A DNA stretch of 64,000 bases from Oceanobacter mangrovi (GTDB lineage: Bacteria > Pseudomonadota > Gammaproteobacteria > Pseudomonadales > Oceanobacteraceae), in assembly GCF_019740315.1 (NCBI RefSeq), contig NZ_JAHXZR010000003.1, positions 372,001-436,000 on the forward strand, written 5' to 3'. Both the position numbers and the translations under genes were made by a program. This document shows, in pieces, positions 44,649 through 53,524 of the stretch. The first letter of the stretch is position 1. Each line of letters begins with the position of its first letter. Below the pieces are notes generated by a model, which was not told the DNA's origin, did no database searches, and saw only the letters and a program-made list of their open reading frames with translations.

Positions 44649-45653
44649 ATGGGCATTGATACCTCGCTGCTGTGGGCAGTCATCATTCTGGTTGGGGTGA
44701 TGCTGTATGTGATGGCTGACGGCTTTGATCTGGGCGTTGGCATCCTCTTTCCGCTGGTAAAATCGGACCACGACAAACACCGTATGATGGCCAGTGTTGC
44801 CCCTATCTGGGATGGCAACGAAACCTGGCTGGTACTCGGTGGTGCAGGCTTGTTGGCGGCTTTTCCTATGGCCTATTCGGTGATTCTGAGCGCTTTGTAT
44901 ATTCCCATTGTGCTGATGCTGGTAGGGCTGATTTTTCGTGGCGTGGCGTTTGAAGCCCGTGGCAAGGCCAGCCCTCGCAGCCGTCATTTATGGGATCTGT
45001 CGTTCTTTGCCGGTTCAATCCTTGCGACCTTTTGTCAGGGCCTGATTCTGGGCGGTTATGTCGCTGGCCTCGACGTGGTAAATGGCCAATACGCTGGTGG
45101 TGCATTGGACTGGTTGAGCCCATTTTCGGTCTTCTGTGGGCTGGCGTTGATCGCCGCCTATGCCCTGTTAGGCAGTACCTGGCTGATTATGAAAACCGAA
45201 CATCGGCTACAAACCCGGATGCGCGCTATCAGCGCCAAACTGGTGTGGGGGTTGTTGGTGTTTATTGCTGGCATTTCCATCTGGACCCCGCTGGAACATC
45301 CGGCCATTGCCGAGCGCTGGTTTTCCTTCCCGAATATCTGTTGGCTACTCCCCATGCCTGTGCTGACGCTGCTGGCAGCGATCCAGCTACTGCGTTCAGT
45401 AAAGCAGGGTGAATCGGCGCCGTTTATGTACTCGCTATTGATCATGGCGCTGGGTTACGCCGGGTTAGGCATCAGTCTGTGGCCCAACGTGATACCTCCA
45501 TTCGTCAGTATCTGGGATGCCGCTGCACCGGCTTCCAGTCAGGGCTTTGCCCTGGTCGGCGCTTTGCTGATTATCCCGGTGATCCTGATGTACAGCGCCT
45601 GGTCGTATTATGTGTTCCGCGGCAAGGTGAATATGGAGGATGGCTATCACTGA
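44649..45653 (+). CDS. cioB: cyanide-insensitive bd-type quinol oxidase subunit II
   Basis: A 334-aa CydB-family protein with about eight to nine membrane spans. The opening MGIDTSLLWAVIILVGVMLY and GFDLGVGILFP are typical of the family, as is IWDGNETWLVLGGAGLLAAFP. It partners CioA. Its ATG begins one base after the cioA stop, with a purine-rich stretch (GTGGAGGCAAATAAC) in the cioA end. No CydX-like small third gene follows, and the terminator hairpin is 32 bases downstream. Confidence 0.92.
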   Translation: MGIDTSLLWAVIILVGVMLYVMADGFDLGVGILFPLVKSDHDKHRMMASVAPIWDGNETWLVLGGAGLLAAFPMAYSVILSALYIPIVLMLVGLIFRGVAFEARGKASPRSRHLWDLSFFAGSILATFCQGLILGGYVAGLDVVNGQYAGGALDWLSPFSVFCGLALIAAYALLGSTWLIMKTEHRLQTRMRAISAKLVWGLLVFIAGISIWTPLEHPAIAERWFSFPNICWLLPMPVLTLLAAIQLLRSVKQGESAPFMYSLLIMALGYAGLGISLWPNVIPPFVSIWDAAAPASSQGFALVGALLIIPVILMYSAWSYYVFRGKVNMEDGYH

Positions 45654-45685
45654 ATCCTGTCAGTCGTTAGCTAATTTATACGCAC

Positions 45686-45712
45686 ACAGCGCCGGACCAG
45701 CTCCGGCGCTGT
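45686..45712. terminator. terminator after cioB
   Basis: ACAGCGCCGGA-CCAGC-TCCGGCGCTGT, a perfect 11-bp stem, 32 bases after the cioB stop. No U-run follows, but it lies between converging cioAB and lysR, as expected for a terminator. Confidence 0.65.
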
Positions 45713-45788
45713 ATCTGAGGGAATGGTTTGTGGAAATGGATTTGTAACCCTCTCAAAGCACTGAACCATTCAAGGTCATTGAGCTTTC

Positions 45789-45800
45789 CGATGTGCTAAT
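45789..45800. repeat. direct repeat flanking lysR (copy 1)
   Basis: CGATGTGCTAAT, 12 bases, just downstream of the lysR stop. An identical copy lies at 46709-46720, just upstream of the lysR start, so the pair brackets the gene exactly. Confidence 0.5.
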
Positions 45801-45802
45801 CG

Positions 45803-46693
45803 CTAGCTCCATCTCATCCGCAACTCTTCTATCATAAAGTCGTACACCAGCCGGACCCGTCTGGAGACCGGCCCCCGTTGAGGGCGGTAGATAAATACGT
45901 CCCAGGGTCTATCTGCTGCGAAGTCTTCCAGCACCGCGACCAGTTTGCCGTCGGCAATCAATGGGTCGGCCAGGCAGCTGGGGATGCGGCCAAATCCCAT
46001 ACCATTCAGTACCGCCTGTAATTCGGCTTCAGCGTCGTTGCATACCACCAGCGGCGACGCCGGAGTGTAGGAATGGTTGTGGGCAAAGCGCCATGGCCAC
46101 AGCCTGGCGCTGTGGGTGTCTTGCAGGGCGACGATGGGGAATTGGTCGAGTTCGATCAAATGTTCGGGTTTACCGCAGCGTTCAATCAATGCCGGGGTTG
46201 CCACAATCGAGAACCTCAGTTTGCCGATGGAGCGGGCGATAAAGCGGCCATCACGAATTTGTGGGCCGAGCCGGATACCGATGTCGATACGGTCGTCCAC
46301 CACGTCGCTGACAGTGTCGCTGAGCTGGAATTCAAATCGCAGGCGGCTGTCTTGCTGATGCAGCCTGGGCAGCATTGGCATGATGAAGTGGCTGCAAATC
46401 AGTGAGGGCGCGGCAATACGAATCGGAATGTCCTGGTCGCTGACACCTTCCAGCAGGCTGGATATTTCGCTGATGGCCGGTTTTGCCTTTTGGTAAATAT
46501 GCTCACCGAATTGGGTAATTCTGATATTGCGGGTGCTGCGTACAAACAGGATTTCAGAGAAGGAGGTTTCCAGATCGCGGATGGCTCGGGTAACGGATTG
46601 CGGCGAGGTATTCAGCTTGATGGCGGCTTCGCGAAACGAGGTGCTTTCAGCGCATACGCAAAATATTTTCAATTTCTCGATGCTGGCGCTCAT
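45803..46693 (-). CDS. LysR-family transcriptional regulator
   Basis: A 296-aa LysR regulator with the N-terminal winged helix-turn-helix (KLKIFCVCAESTSFREAAIK, LNTSPQSVTRAIRDLE) and a substrate-binding domain. It faces an OYE-type flavin oxidoreductase across 150 bases, the usual arrangement for autoregulated LysR control of its neighbour. An inverted repeat ATTCC-N6-GGAAT at 46722-46737 is a candidate operator. The start at 46693 gives the normal N-terminus (MSASIEKLK); a longer in-frame start at 46759 would run into the divergent promoter. Confidence 0.9.
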   Translation of the reverse strand: MSASIEKLKIFCVCAESTSFREAAIKLNTSPQSVTRAIRDLETSFSEILFVRSTRNIRITQFGEHIYQKAKPAISEISSLLEGVSDQDIPIRIAAPSLICSHFIMPMLPRLHQQDSRLRFEFQLSDTVSDVVDDRIDIGIRLGPQIRDGRFIARSIGKLRFSIVATPALIERCGKPEHLIELDQFPIVALQDTHSARLWPWRFAHNHSYTPASPLVVCNDAEAELQAVLNGMGFGRIPSCLADPLIADGKLVAVLEDFAADRPWDVFIYRPQRGPVSRRVRLVYDFMIEELRMRWS

Positions 46694-46708
46694 GCTGGAG
46701 ATCTCTTT

Positions 46709-46720
46709 CGATGTGCTAAT
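46709..46720. repeat. direct repeat flanking lysR (copy 2)
   Basis: Second exact copy of CGATGTGCTAAT, 16 bases upstream of the lysR start. It could be part of the operator, or the trace of an insertion of lysR. Confidence 0.5.
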
Positions 46721-46721
46721 T

Positions 46722-46737
46722 ATTCCAAAACAGGAAT
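46722..46737. promoter_or_regulatory. LysR operator candidate
   Basis: ATTCC-N6-GGAAT inverted repeat in the divergent lysR/OYE gap, with a spacing suited to a LysR recognition site. Binding is inferred from position only. Confidence 0.4.
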
Positions 46738-46843
46738 TTTTGATTCCTGACTGTAGCATATTTGTCGTCAGCCCCTTGCGCTAGCATGGCTTCATTCTTT
46801 GCACACTGGTCATTCGACCGCGCCTGATGATTGAGGGGAAATA

Positions 46844-47944
46844 ATGAAAAAGCCGTATGAAGCATTTCAACTACAAGACGGTGTTGTGCTGAAAAACGCT
46901 GTGGTAATGGCGCCGATGACCACCTGGGCTGGGTCCAGTGATGGCCAGCTGACTGCCACCGAGTTGGCTTATTACCGTGAACGGGTGAAAGACGTGGGGA
47001 TGGTTATCAGTGCTACGGCTCATGTAGTGGAAAATGGCCGCGGTTTCAGTGGCCAGTTTTACGCTGGTGACGACCACTGCCTGCCACAGCTTAAGGAGCT
47101 GGCCATCACTCTGAAGTCTGGTGGTGCCAGGGCAATTCTGCAGTTATTTCATGCCGGGCGTTCTACCAGTACCGAGCTGAACGAGGATATTGTCGGTGCC
47201 TCGGCGATTCCGGAAACCTTTGCCTATCACACCAACCCGCGCGCGTTGACCGAAGGTGAGATACAGACGCTGATTGACGAGTTTGCCAGGGCCTCTCGGC
47301 GGGCCATGGAGGCAGGCTTTGACGGTATTGAACTGCACGGCGCCAATGGCTATTTGTTGCAACAGTTTTTGTCGCCAGCAACCAATCAGCGTGATGACCA
47401 ATGGGGTGGCTCACTGGAAAACCGTATGCGTTTTCCGCTGGCAGTGGTGGATGCGGTGATAGACGTCGTGAAGCAATCCGGCCGGGAAGACTTTGTGATT
47501 GGTTACCGTTTAACGCCAGAAGAAGTACCGCAAATGGAACCGGGCCTGACGCTGGAAGATGCCGATGTGTTTGTGGAGCAGTTGGCGCAACGAAACATCA
47601 GTTACCTGCATCTGTCGTTGCAGCAATTTGACCAATCCTCACGTCGTAATCCGCAGCAAACCGAGCCGGTAGCACATCGCATTCTGAAGATTGTCGAGGG
47701 GCGTTTGCCAGTGATTGGCGTGGGCATGGTGAAAAGCGGTGATGACTTAAACCATGCATTTGAGCTGGGATATGACCTGGTGGCGGTTGGTCGCGCTCTG
47801 GTTACCGAGCCGCGTTGGTTGAGTCTGGTACAGCAAGGGTTACCGGTTCGTTCCACGATGAAAGCAACGGATTCGTTGGAGCGTACCGTACCGCAGGTGA
47901 TGATTGATAATATCCGTATCAATTTCCCGGCGACCATCGAATAG
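46844..47944 (+). CDS. NADH:flavin oxidoreductase (Old Yellow Enzyme family)
   Basis: A 366-aa FMN-dependent oxidoreductase. It has VVMAPMTTWAG near the N-terminus, QLFHAGRSTS, GFDGIELHGANGYLLQQFLSP near residue 160, and the C-terminal GVGMVKSGDDLNHAFELGYD and LVAVGRALVTEPRW for phosphate binding. It would reduce an enone or similar activated alkene. No iron-sulfur C-terminal domain is present. It is probably under control of the divergent LysR. The downstream 236 bases hold the terminator for the opposite-strand sulfite reductase operon. Confidence 0.9.
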   Translation: MKKPYEAFQLQDGVVLKNAVVMAPMTTWAGSSDGQLTATELAYYRERVKDVGMVISATAHVVENGRGFSGQFYAGDDHCLPQLKELAITLKSGGARAILQLFHAGRSTSTELNEDIVGASAIPETFAYHTNPRALTEGEIQTLIDEFARASRRAMEAGFDGIELHGANGYLLQQFLSPATNQRDDQWGGSLENRMRFPLAVVDAVIDVVKQSGREDFVIGYRLTPEEVPQMEPGLTLEDADVFVEQLAQRNISYLHLSLQQFDQSSRRNPQQTEPVAHRILKIVEGRLPVIGVGMVKSGDDLNHAFELGYDLVAVGRALVTEPRWLSLVQQGLPVRSTMKATDSLERTVPQVMIDNIRINFPATIE

Positions 47945-48063
47945 CGCTGCCGGGGTCTTGAGCTCCTGGAATTGCGGGAACGGATTTCAAAGCCACGGAT
48001 AAGACTGGGACCTTGGCCCAGGCTGCTTCCTCTGCTCAGGCTATCTTCTGTTAGATATGCACC

Positions 48064-48099
48064 AAAAAGCCCGCCCTGACATGAGTCTGCCGGGGCGGG
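48064..48099 (-). terminator. terminator of the sulfite reductase operon
   Basis: On the minus strand a CCCGCCC/GGGCGGG stem with a loop of about 16 bases is followed by CTTTTT. It lies about 80 bases after the DUF934 stop, the expected end of the operon. Confidence 0.75.
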
Positions 48100-48180
48100 A
48101 AACAGTCGGCAGGTAAGGACTGCCCTTTCGGATTTCAGGTGGTATAGCCCTGCCCAAAAGATCCTGTCGACCATTTGCCC

Positions 48181-48636
48181 TTAACGGGCAAATCCATAAC
48201 GGAACCGTTGCAGCCCCTGTAACGCCTGTTCGGCATTTTTATCTGCACGGATCAGGAACGAGCTGAAGCCGCATTGCTGCATCAGCACCAGCTGGTCGCG
48301 GAGGACGTCGCCGACCGCTCGAATATCCCCTTGATAACCCAGGTTGCGGCGTAATACGGCTGCTTGTGAGTAGGCCCGGCCGTCGGTAAATTTCTCGAAG
48401 TTGAGTGCCACCATTGGAGCTTGTTGCAGCAGCTCGACGAGTTCTTCCGGTTCGTCGGCGGCGCTCAGCTGCAGCGCCGGGACCAGACTGCTGCTTGTGC
48501 CGGCTTGTTCAGCCAGCCATTGGCGGTAATCCTCAACCTTCAGCACCTGGGTTTGTTGATTGCTGGCCGGGACATACCAAGGGTCATCAAACACTTGTTC
48601 GGCAACGCCGTTACGAATGGCGATCAGTTGGCTCAT
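48181..48636 (-). CDS. DUF934 protein of the sulfite reductase operon
   Basis: A 151-aa DUF934 protein, a family usually encoded beside a ferredoxin-type sulfite/nitrite reductase and thought to help assimilatory sulfate reduction, possibly in siroheme or electron transfer. It shows LNFEKFTDGRAYSQAAVLR and RNLGYQGDIRAVGDVLRDQL, which are the best conserved segments of the family. Its ATG overlaps the last base of the upstream reductase stop (TGATG), so it is translationally coupled. Confidence 0.88.
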   Translation of the reverse strand: MSQLIAIRNGVAEQVFDDPWYVPASNQQTQVLKVEDYRQWLAEQAGTSSSLVPALQLSAADEPEELVELLQQAPMVALNFEKFTDGRAYSQAAVLRRNLGYQGDIRAVGDVLRDQLVLMQQCGFSSFLIRADKNAEQALQGLQRFRYGFAR

Positions 48637-50336
48637 CAGCAGCTTTCCTCCGATTTTTCGTTGGTCTGGTAGACCGCCTGTTTGAACGGTTCGACGCCCA
48701 GCCGGGCGATGCAGTCGGCGAAGTTTTCATCGCCTTCACGGGCGCTGAGGTAATGGTCGGTCAGGCGCTGCAGTACGGTCGGAATTTCCTCCGCGCGAAA
48801 GGCCGGGCCAATGATTTTGCCGATTCGGGCTGCTTTGCCTTGCTGACCGCCAATGGTCACCTGAAACCATTCCTCATCGTTTTTGGTAACGCCCAGAATG
48901 CCGATATTGCCAACATGGTGATGGCCACAGGCGTTCATGCAGCCAGAAATGTTAAGGCTCAGTTCGCCGAGCTCGTGGAGGTAGTCGAGCTGGTCGAACT
49001 GGCGTTGTATCTGGCGTTCGACCGGCAGGGTTTTGGTATTGGCGAGGGCGCAGAAATCACCGCCGGGGCAGGATATAACATCTGTTAGCAGACCAATGTT
49101 TGGCGTCGCCAGGCCAATGCGCTGAAAGGCTTTCCAGAGCGGGTAGAGATCGCAGCGGGCAACGTCGGTCAGCACCAGGTTTTGCTCATGGGTGACGCGG
49201 ATTTCACCGCAGCTGTAGCGGTCGGCCAGAGCGGCCAGTTCGCGCATCTGGTCGCTGCTGAGGTCGCCGGGAGCGCAGGTTTCATAGCTGGCAGGGCCTC
49301 TTTTGGTGGATGCAACCACGGCGACATAACCCGCCTGTTTCTGCGGCCGGGTGTTTTGCTGAATCCACTGCGCGAAGTCCTGGTCTCGGGCCAGCCAGGC
49401 ACCGTATTCAAGATCCAGTTCGGCACTGACCACTGGATATTGCCGCTCAAAACCGGCGCTGATACGAGCCAGTTGCTGCTCGCTGACCACGGGAGCCGAG
49501 TTGCTGTTGCGGATTTTCTGCCACTCTTGTTCGACTTCGTCGCGGAACGCATCAATGCCAAGCGACTTCACCAGAATCTTGATGCGAGCCTTGTACTTGT
49601 TGTCGCGACGGCCAAAGCGGTTGTACACCCGTAAGGTTGCTTCAAGGCAGCCCAGCAAGTCCTGCCAATGAACCTGTTCGAACAGCATCTGATTGAGGAT
49701 GGGCGTGCGCCCAAGCCCGCCACCAACCATGATGCGGAAATACGCGGCACCCTTGTGCTGGTACAGATACAGGCCTATGTCGTGGGCACGAATAACAGCG
49801 CGATCTTCATCGGCGGATGACACGGCAATCTTGAACTTGCGTGGCAGGAAAAGGAATTCCGGGTTGATGGTGGCCCACTGGCGCAACAGTTCGGCGAACG
49901 GGCGCGGGTCCATGATTTCATCATGAGCGACACCGGCAAAGGCTTCGGTGGTGATATTGCGCACGCAGTTACCGGAGGTCTGGATGGCATGCATATGCTC
50001 ACCGGCCAGAGCTTCCAGAATGTCGGGCACATCACTCAGTTCAATCCAGTTGAACTGCAGATTCTGGCGGGTGGTGAAGTGGCCATAACCACGGTCGTAG
50101 CGGTCGGCAATATTACCTAACAAGCGCAGCTGATCTGCCGACAGAGTGCCGTAGGGGATAGCAACACGCAGCATCCAGGCATGGCGCTGCATGTAAAGGC
50201 CGTTCTGCAGTCGCAGCGGCAGGAATTCATCATCGCTCAGTTCGCCGCCCTGATAGCGGGCAACCTGATCGCGGAATTCTTCCACTCTGGACAGCACCAG
50301 AGCATCGTCGTAGTCGTTGTATTGGTACACAAACAC
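48636..50336 (-). CDS. cysI: ferredoxin-type sulfite/nitrite reductase
   Basis: A 566-aa siroheme reductase. The two Cys pairs for the [4Fe-4S]-siroheme centre are seen as CPGGDFC (about residue 422) and CMNACGHHH (about residue 467). The N-terminus has YDRGYGHFTTRQNLQFNWI, typical of the family. In this operon layout, with DUF934, the enzyme is normally an assimilatory sulfite reductase (CysI) that reduces sulfite to sulfide with six electrons. Nitrite reductase activity cannot be ruled out from the sequence. Confidence 0.92.
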   Translation of the reverse strand: MFVYQYNDYDDALVLSRVEEFRDQVARYQGGELSDDEFLPLRLQNGLYMQRHAWMLRVAIPYGTLSADQLRLLGNIADRYDRGYGHFTTRQNLQFNWIELSDVPDILEALAGEHMHAIQTSGNCVRNITTEAFAGVAHDEIMDPRPFAELLRQWATINPEFLFLPRKFKIAVSSADEDRAVIRAHDIGLYLYQHKGAAYFRIMVGGGLGRTPILNQMLFEQVHWQDLLGCLEATLRVYNRFGRRDNKYKARIKILVKSLGIDAFRDEVEQEWQKIRNSNSAPVVSEQQLARISAGFERQYPVVSAELDLEYGAWLARDQDFAQWIQQNTRPQKQAGYVAVVASTKRGPASYETCAPGDLSSDQMRELAALADRYSCGEIRVTHEQNLVLTDVARCDLYPLWKAFQRIGLATPNIGLLTDVISCPGGDFCALANTKTLPVERQIQRQFDQLDYLHELGELSLNISGCMNACGHHHVGNIGILGVTKNDEEWFQVTIGGQQGKAARIGKIIGPAFRAEEIPTVLQRLTDHYLSAREGDENFADCIARLGVEPFKQAVYQTNEKSEESC

Positions 50337-50445
50337 CAGCCTGAGTCATTGGGTTGTATTGGGGGTTGGATTGGGGTTGTTACAGGCTACGGTTTGATGT
50401 GATTTAGGATCAGGCTCAAAAAAATAAAAATAAATGGGGACAGAT

Positions 50446-51888
50446 TCAGGTTTCCATCAACCCCCGCAAGGTCGTCAGTGCCTGCAGACGTTGCGGGTTC
50501 CAGTCATGGGCAAAGCTGAGGCGGATACAGTGACCAAACTGGCCGGAAGCTGAAAACAGCGGCCCCGGGGTAATCACAATTTTTTGCTGTAAGGCTTTGG
50601 GATAGAGCGCCAGAGCGTCGGTATCTGCTGGCTGTTGCAGTCCGGTTTTAGTGCCAAACTCCAGCCACAGCGCGAGGCCGCCTTCCGGCACACTGATTTT
50701 GTGACTGGTTTGCCAGCCACGCAGGTAGGCCAATAGCTGGTCGCGTTGATAGCGCAGTTGATATTTCTGCCGTTTGAGATGGGCGCTGTAGTGGCCTTCG
50801 GCGATAAAGTCGGCGATGCCTTGTTGCAGTGAGCGGCTGGAAGCCAGCTGGGTGATCATTTTCAGCTGAAGGATCTGGCGATGCCAGCGGCCGCCGCAGA
50901 CCCAGCCGATACGCAGGTCACGCGACAGTGATTTCGACAAGGAACTGCACAGGATCACCCGGCCGTTTGGGCCTGCATCCAGCGCTTTTAGCGGGTCGGG
51001 AATCTGGTTGAAGGCGGTGTCGGCATAGATGTCGTCTTCAACAATCGCCAGATCGTGCTGGTCGGCCAGTTGCAATAGCTGCTGACGTTGTGGCACTGGC
51101 ATCAGTGCACCAGTCGGTGTGGCGAATGCCGGTGACACCACACAGGCCTTGATTGGCCATTGCTGCAGGGCGGATTCCAGGGCGTCGATGTCCATGCCGC
51201 TGTCGGCATGGGCGGGAATTTCAATCACCTGCAACTGCAGTTGTTGCAGCAGCTGCATCACGCCGTAAAAGCCGGGTGATTCTACCGCCACCACATCACC
51301 GGGCTGACAACAGGCTGACAGCGCCAGAAACAAGGCATTCTGGCAGCCGCAAGTAATGGCGATCTGATCCAGCTCCAGCGCGCAGCCACGCCGACCTAAC
51401 ATCAGTTGCAGCTGGCTGCGCAAGGCAAGCAGACCGGCCGGGTCATCGTAATACAGATAATCATCACCGCGCTGGCGTCGCAAGGCCCGGCCAATCGAAC
51501 GGTTAAGAGCCACAATGCCAGGCGGCAGGTCGCCGGATGGGCGGCCTGGCAAAATATCAAAGGCGGCGCTGCGGCGCATGATATCTAACAGCAGTTCACT
51601 GACGTTAACCGGCCGTGGTGGCTCCAGGCGCGCACTGGTGGTGGGTGTTCTGATGGTGTGAGGTTTAAGAGTGACGTAAAAACCGGACTTGGGGCGAGCT
51701 TCCAGCAAGCCCTGGGCTTCGAGCCGTTGCAGGGCGTGCTGGACGGTGGCTTTGGAGGCGGCAAATTCTTCACACAAACTACGGATGGAAGGCAGCCGTT
51801 CACCCAACCGCCAGCGTTGCTGCTGGATGCCTTGTAATAATTTTTGTTCGAGATCCTGATAGCGATAACTGCGGGATGGTGCTGACAT
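50446..51888 (-). CDS. MocR-type (GntR/aminotransferase) regulator 1
   Basis: A 480-aa MocR-family regulator with an N-terminal GntR helix-turn-helix (RLPSIRSLCEEFAASKATVQ, ALQRLEAQGLLEARPKSG) and a PLP-dependent fold-type I aminotransferase domain. The PLP Lys lies in SLSKSLSRDLRIG. Such regulators sense amino acids or vitamin B6. It is divergent from ccoG across 105 bases with no other candidate target next to it. The start at 51888 has GATGGAAAACCC before it. An in-frame start at 51948 would sit inside the promoter. Confidence 0.9.
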   Translation of the reverse strand: MSAPSRSYRYQDLEQKLLQGIQQQRWRLGERLPSIRSLCEEFAASKATVQHALQRLEAQGLLEARPKSGFYVTLKPHTIRTPTTSARLEPPRPVNVSELLLDIMRRSAAFDILPGRPSGDLPPGIVALNRSIGRALRRQRGDDYLYYDDPAGLLALRSQLQLMLGRRGCALELDQIAITCGCQNALFLALSACCQPGDVVAVESPGFYGVMQLLQQLQLQVIEIPAHADSGMDIDALESALQQWPIKACVVSPAFATPTGALMPVPQRQQLLQLADQHDLAIVEDDIYADTAFNQIPDPLKALDAGPNGRVILCSSLSKSLSRDLRIGWVCGGRWHRQILQLKMITQLASSRSLQQGIADFIAEGHYSAHLKRQKYQLRYQRDQLLAYLRGWQTSHKISVPEGGLALWLEFGTKTGLQQPADTDALALYPKALQQKIVITPGPLFSASGQFGHCIRLSFAHDWNPQRLQALTTLRGLMET

Positions 51889-51993
51889 GGGTTTTCCATC
51901 TGTACCTATTATTTTTAAAATTTTTAGGCCTGATGCGATTGCTGTCAAATCTCTAGTCTGGGGGCAATGATTATTCGATGAGAGGCCCTGACG

Positions 51994-53472
51994 ATGGAAA
52001 ATACCCGCACGGCACGAATTCCGCTGGTGAATGAAGACACTCCAGCAAGGCTTTCCGAAGCACTGACCAGCGAAACCCTCAGCAGCATGCTGCCGCCGAA
52101 GAAGAACTACCAGGTGAATGGCAAGTTCTATGTGCGGCTGGTCAGTGGCTTGTATCAGAATCTGCGACGGCTGGTGAGTGTGCCGCTGCTATTGCTGTTC
52201 TTCGCGACGGTGTGGATTCCGTGGGGTGATCATCCTGCGGTACTGTTTTCTTTTGCAGAGCGCCGCATTTTCCTGTTTGGCCTGACGCTCAGCTGGTACG
52301 ACCTGCCATTGCTGGCCGGGCTATTGATCGCCGGAGCAGCGCTGCTGTTTTTTGCGGCAGTCGCCTACGGCCGTGTGTGGTGTGGTTTCGCCTGCCCGCA
52401 AAGTGTCTGGACCTGGCTGTTTATCCGTATCGAACAGTTGGTAGAGGGGGATGCGCGCAAGCTGAAAAAGATGGATGAGCAGGGTCTGACGGCTGTGCAA
52501 TGGCTGCGGCGTGGATTCAAACATCTGGCCTGGCTGGCGGTTGGACTGGTAACCGCTGTCACCTTCGCCGGTTATTTTATGCCGATGCCTGAGCTGTTGG
52601 TCGACATGGCCAGCTTTGATTTCCTCTCGCTGGCCTGGGCCTGGACCATCATCATGGGCTTGCTGACCTACGCCAATGCTGGTTTGGTGCGGGAAAAAAT
52701 TTGTACCCATGCCTGTCCTTACGCCCGTTTCCAGAGTGTGATGTTTGATGCTGACACCCGTACCGTCAGCTACGACATTGCCCGTGGTGAGCCACGTAGC
52801 CGCCATCAAGCCCGGGCGCAACAGAGTGGTTGTGGCAGCTCGGGCGAGAAGGGCGATGCGAAAGCGCAGGGGGATTGCGTGGATTGCTCGCTGTGCGTGC
52901 AGGTGTGCCCGGTCGGCATTGATATTCGCAACGGCCTGCAACTGCCGTGTATCGACTGCGGAGCGTGCATCGACGCCTGCGATGGTGTGATGAAAAAACT
53001 CGGCAAAGCCACCGGCCTGATCCGCTTCGCCTCGGAAAACCAGCTGCTGGGCAAAAGCAGCCCCTTTATTCGGCCGAAATTGCTCAGTTACGGTGCTGTG
53101 ATGGCCGTGTGTGTCGGTGCTGTACTGTGGGGCTTCTTGCAGTCAACCGAACTGCTGGCGGAAGTCCACCGCAGCCGTGGCCAACTGTATGTGCAACGGC
53201 CGGACGACCGCTGGTGCAACGACTTTGAAATCAAACTCGAAAGCTTTGTGGCGGGCTCCCAACTGGTAAACATCAGCGTCAGCAGCCAGAGCGGGGCAGC
53301 CTTTGAACTGATGGGGCCGGAACAGCTCGACCTCCACCAGAACCAGGGCCATTGGCAAAATTTCCGGGTATGTTCCAGCTCCGAACAAGCCCGCCCGGAT
53401 ATGCTGGTGTTTAACTTCAATATGGATGGCATTCAGCAGCAGCGCGAAGCCAAATTTATCGTGCCCAGATGA
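51994..53472 (+). CDS. ccoG: cytochrome oxidase accessory protein CcoG (RdxA/FixG)
   Basis: A 492-aa membrane iron-sulfur protein. It has multiple spans near the N-terminus, Cys motifs CGFACPQSVW and CTHACPYARFQS, and a 2[4Fe-4S] ferredoxin domain CVDCSLCVQVCPVG with CIDCGACIDACD. The C-terminus is an Ig-like FixG domain. CcoG reduces copper for assembly of cbb3 oxidases. No ccoNOPQ or ccoI genes are in this window, so the oxidase lies elsewhere. It is divergent from MocR 1. The start ATG at 51994 is a reasonable choice, with GAGAGG before it. Confidence 0.93.
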   Translation: MENTRTARIPLVNEDTPARLSEALTSETLSSMLPPKKNYQVNGKFYVRLVSGLYQNLRRLVSVPLLLLFFATVWIPWGDHPAVLFSFAERRIFLFGLTLSWYDLPLLAGLLIAGAALLFFAAVAYGRVWCGFACPQSVWTWLFIRIEQLVEGDARKLKKMDEQGLTAVQWLRRGFKHLAWLAVGLVTAVTFAGYFMPMPELLVDMASFDFLSLAWAWTIIMGLLTYANAGLVREKICTHACPYARFQSVMFDADTRTVSYDIARGEPRSRHQARAQQSGCGSSGEKGDAKAQGDCVDCSLCVQVCPVGIDIRNGLQLPCIDCGACIDACDGVMKKLGKATGLIRFASENQLLGKSSPFIRPKLLSYGAVMAVCVGAVLWGFLQSTELLAEVHRSRGQLYVQRPDDRWCNDFEIKLESFVAGSQLVNISVSSQSGAAFELMGPEQLDLHQNQGHWQNFRVCSSSEQARPDMLVFNFNMDGIQQQREAKFIVPR

Positions 53473-53485
53473 GGGCGGTTGCCGG

Positions 53486-53518
53486 GCTTGTCGGATGGCG
53501 CAGGCTTATCCGACTACT
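53486..53518. repeat. GTCGGAT/ATCCGAC palindromic repeat
   Basis: GTCGGATGGCGCAGGCTTAT followed by CCGACTAC, in the 52-base gap between converging ccoG and MocR 2. It shares arms with the repeats at 36590, 39402 and 61512. It may double as a terminator. Confidence 0.65.
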
Positions 53519-53524
53519 GCCTAT

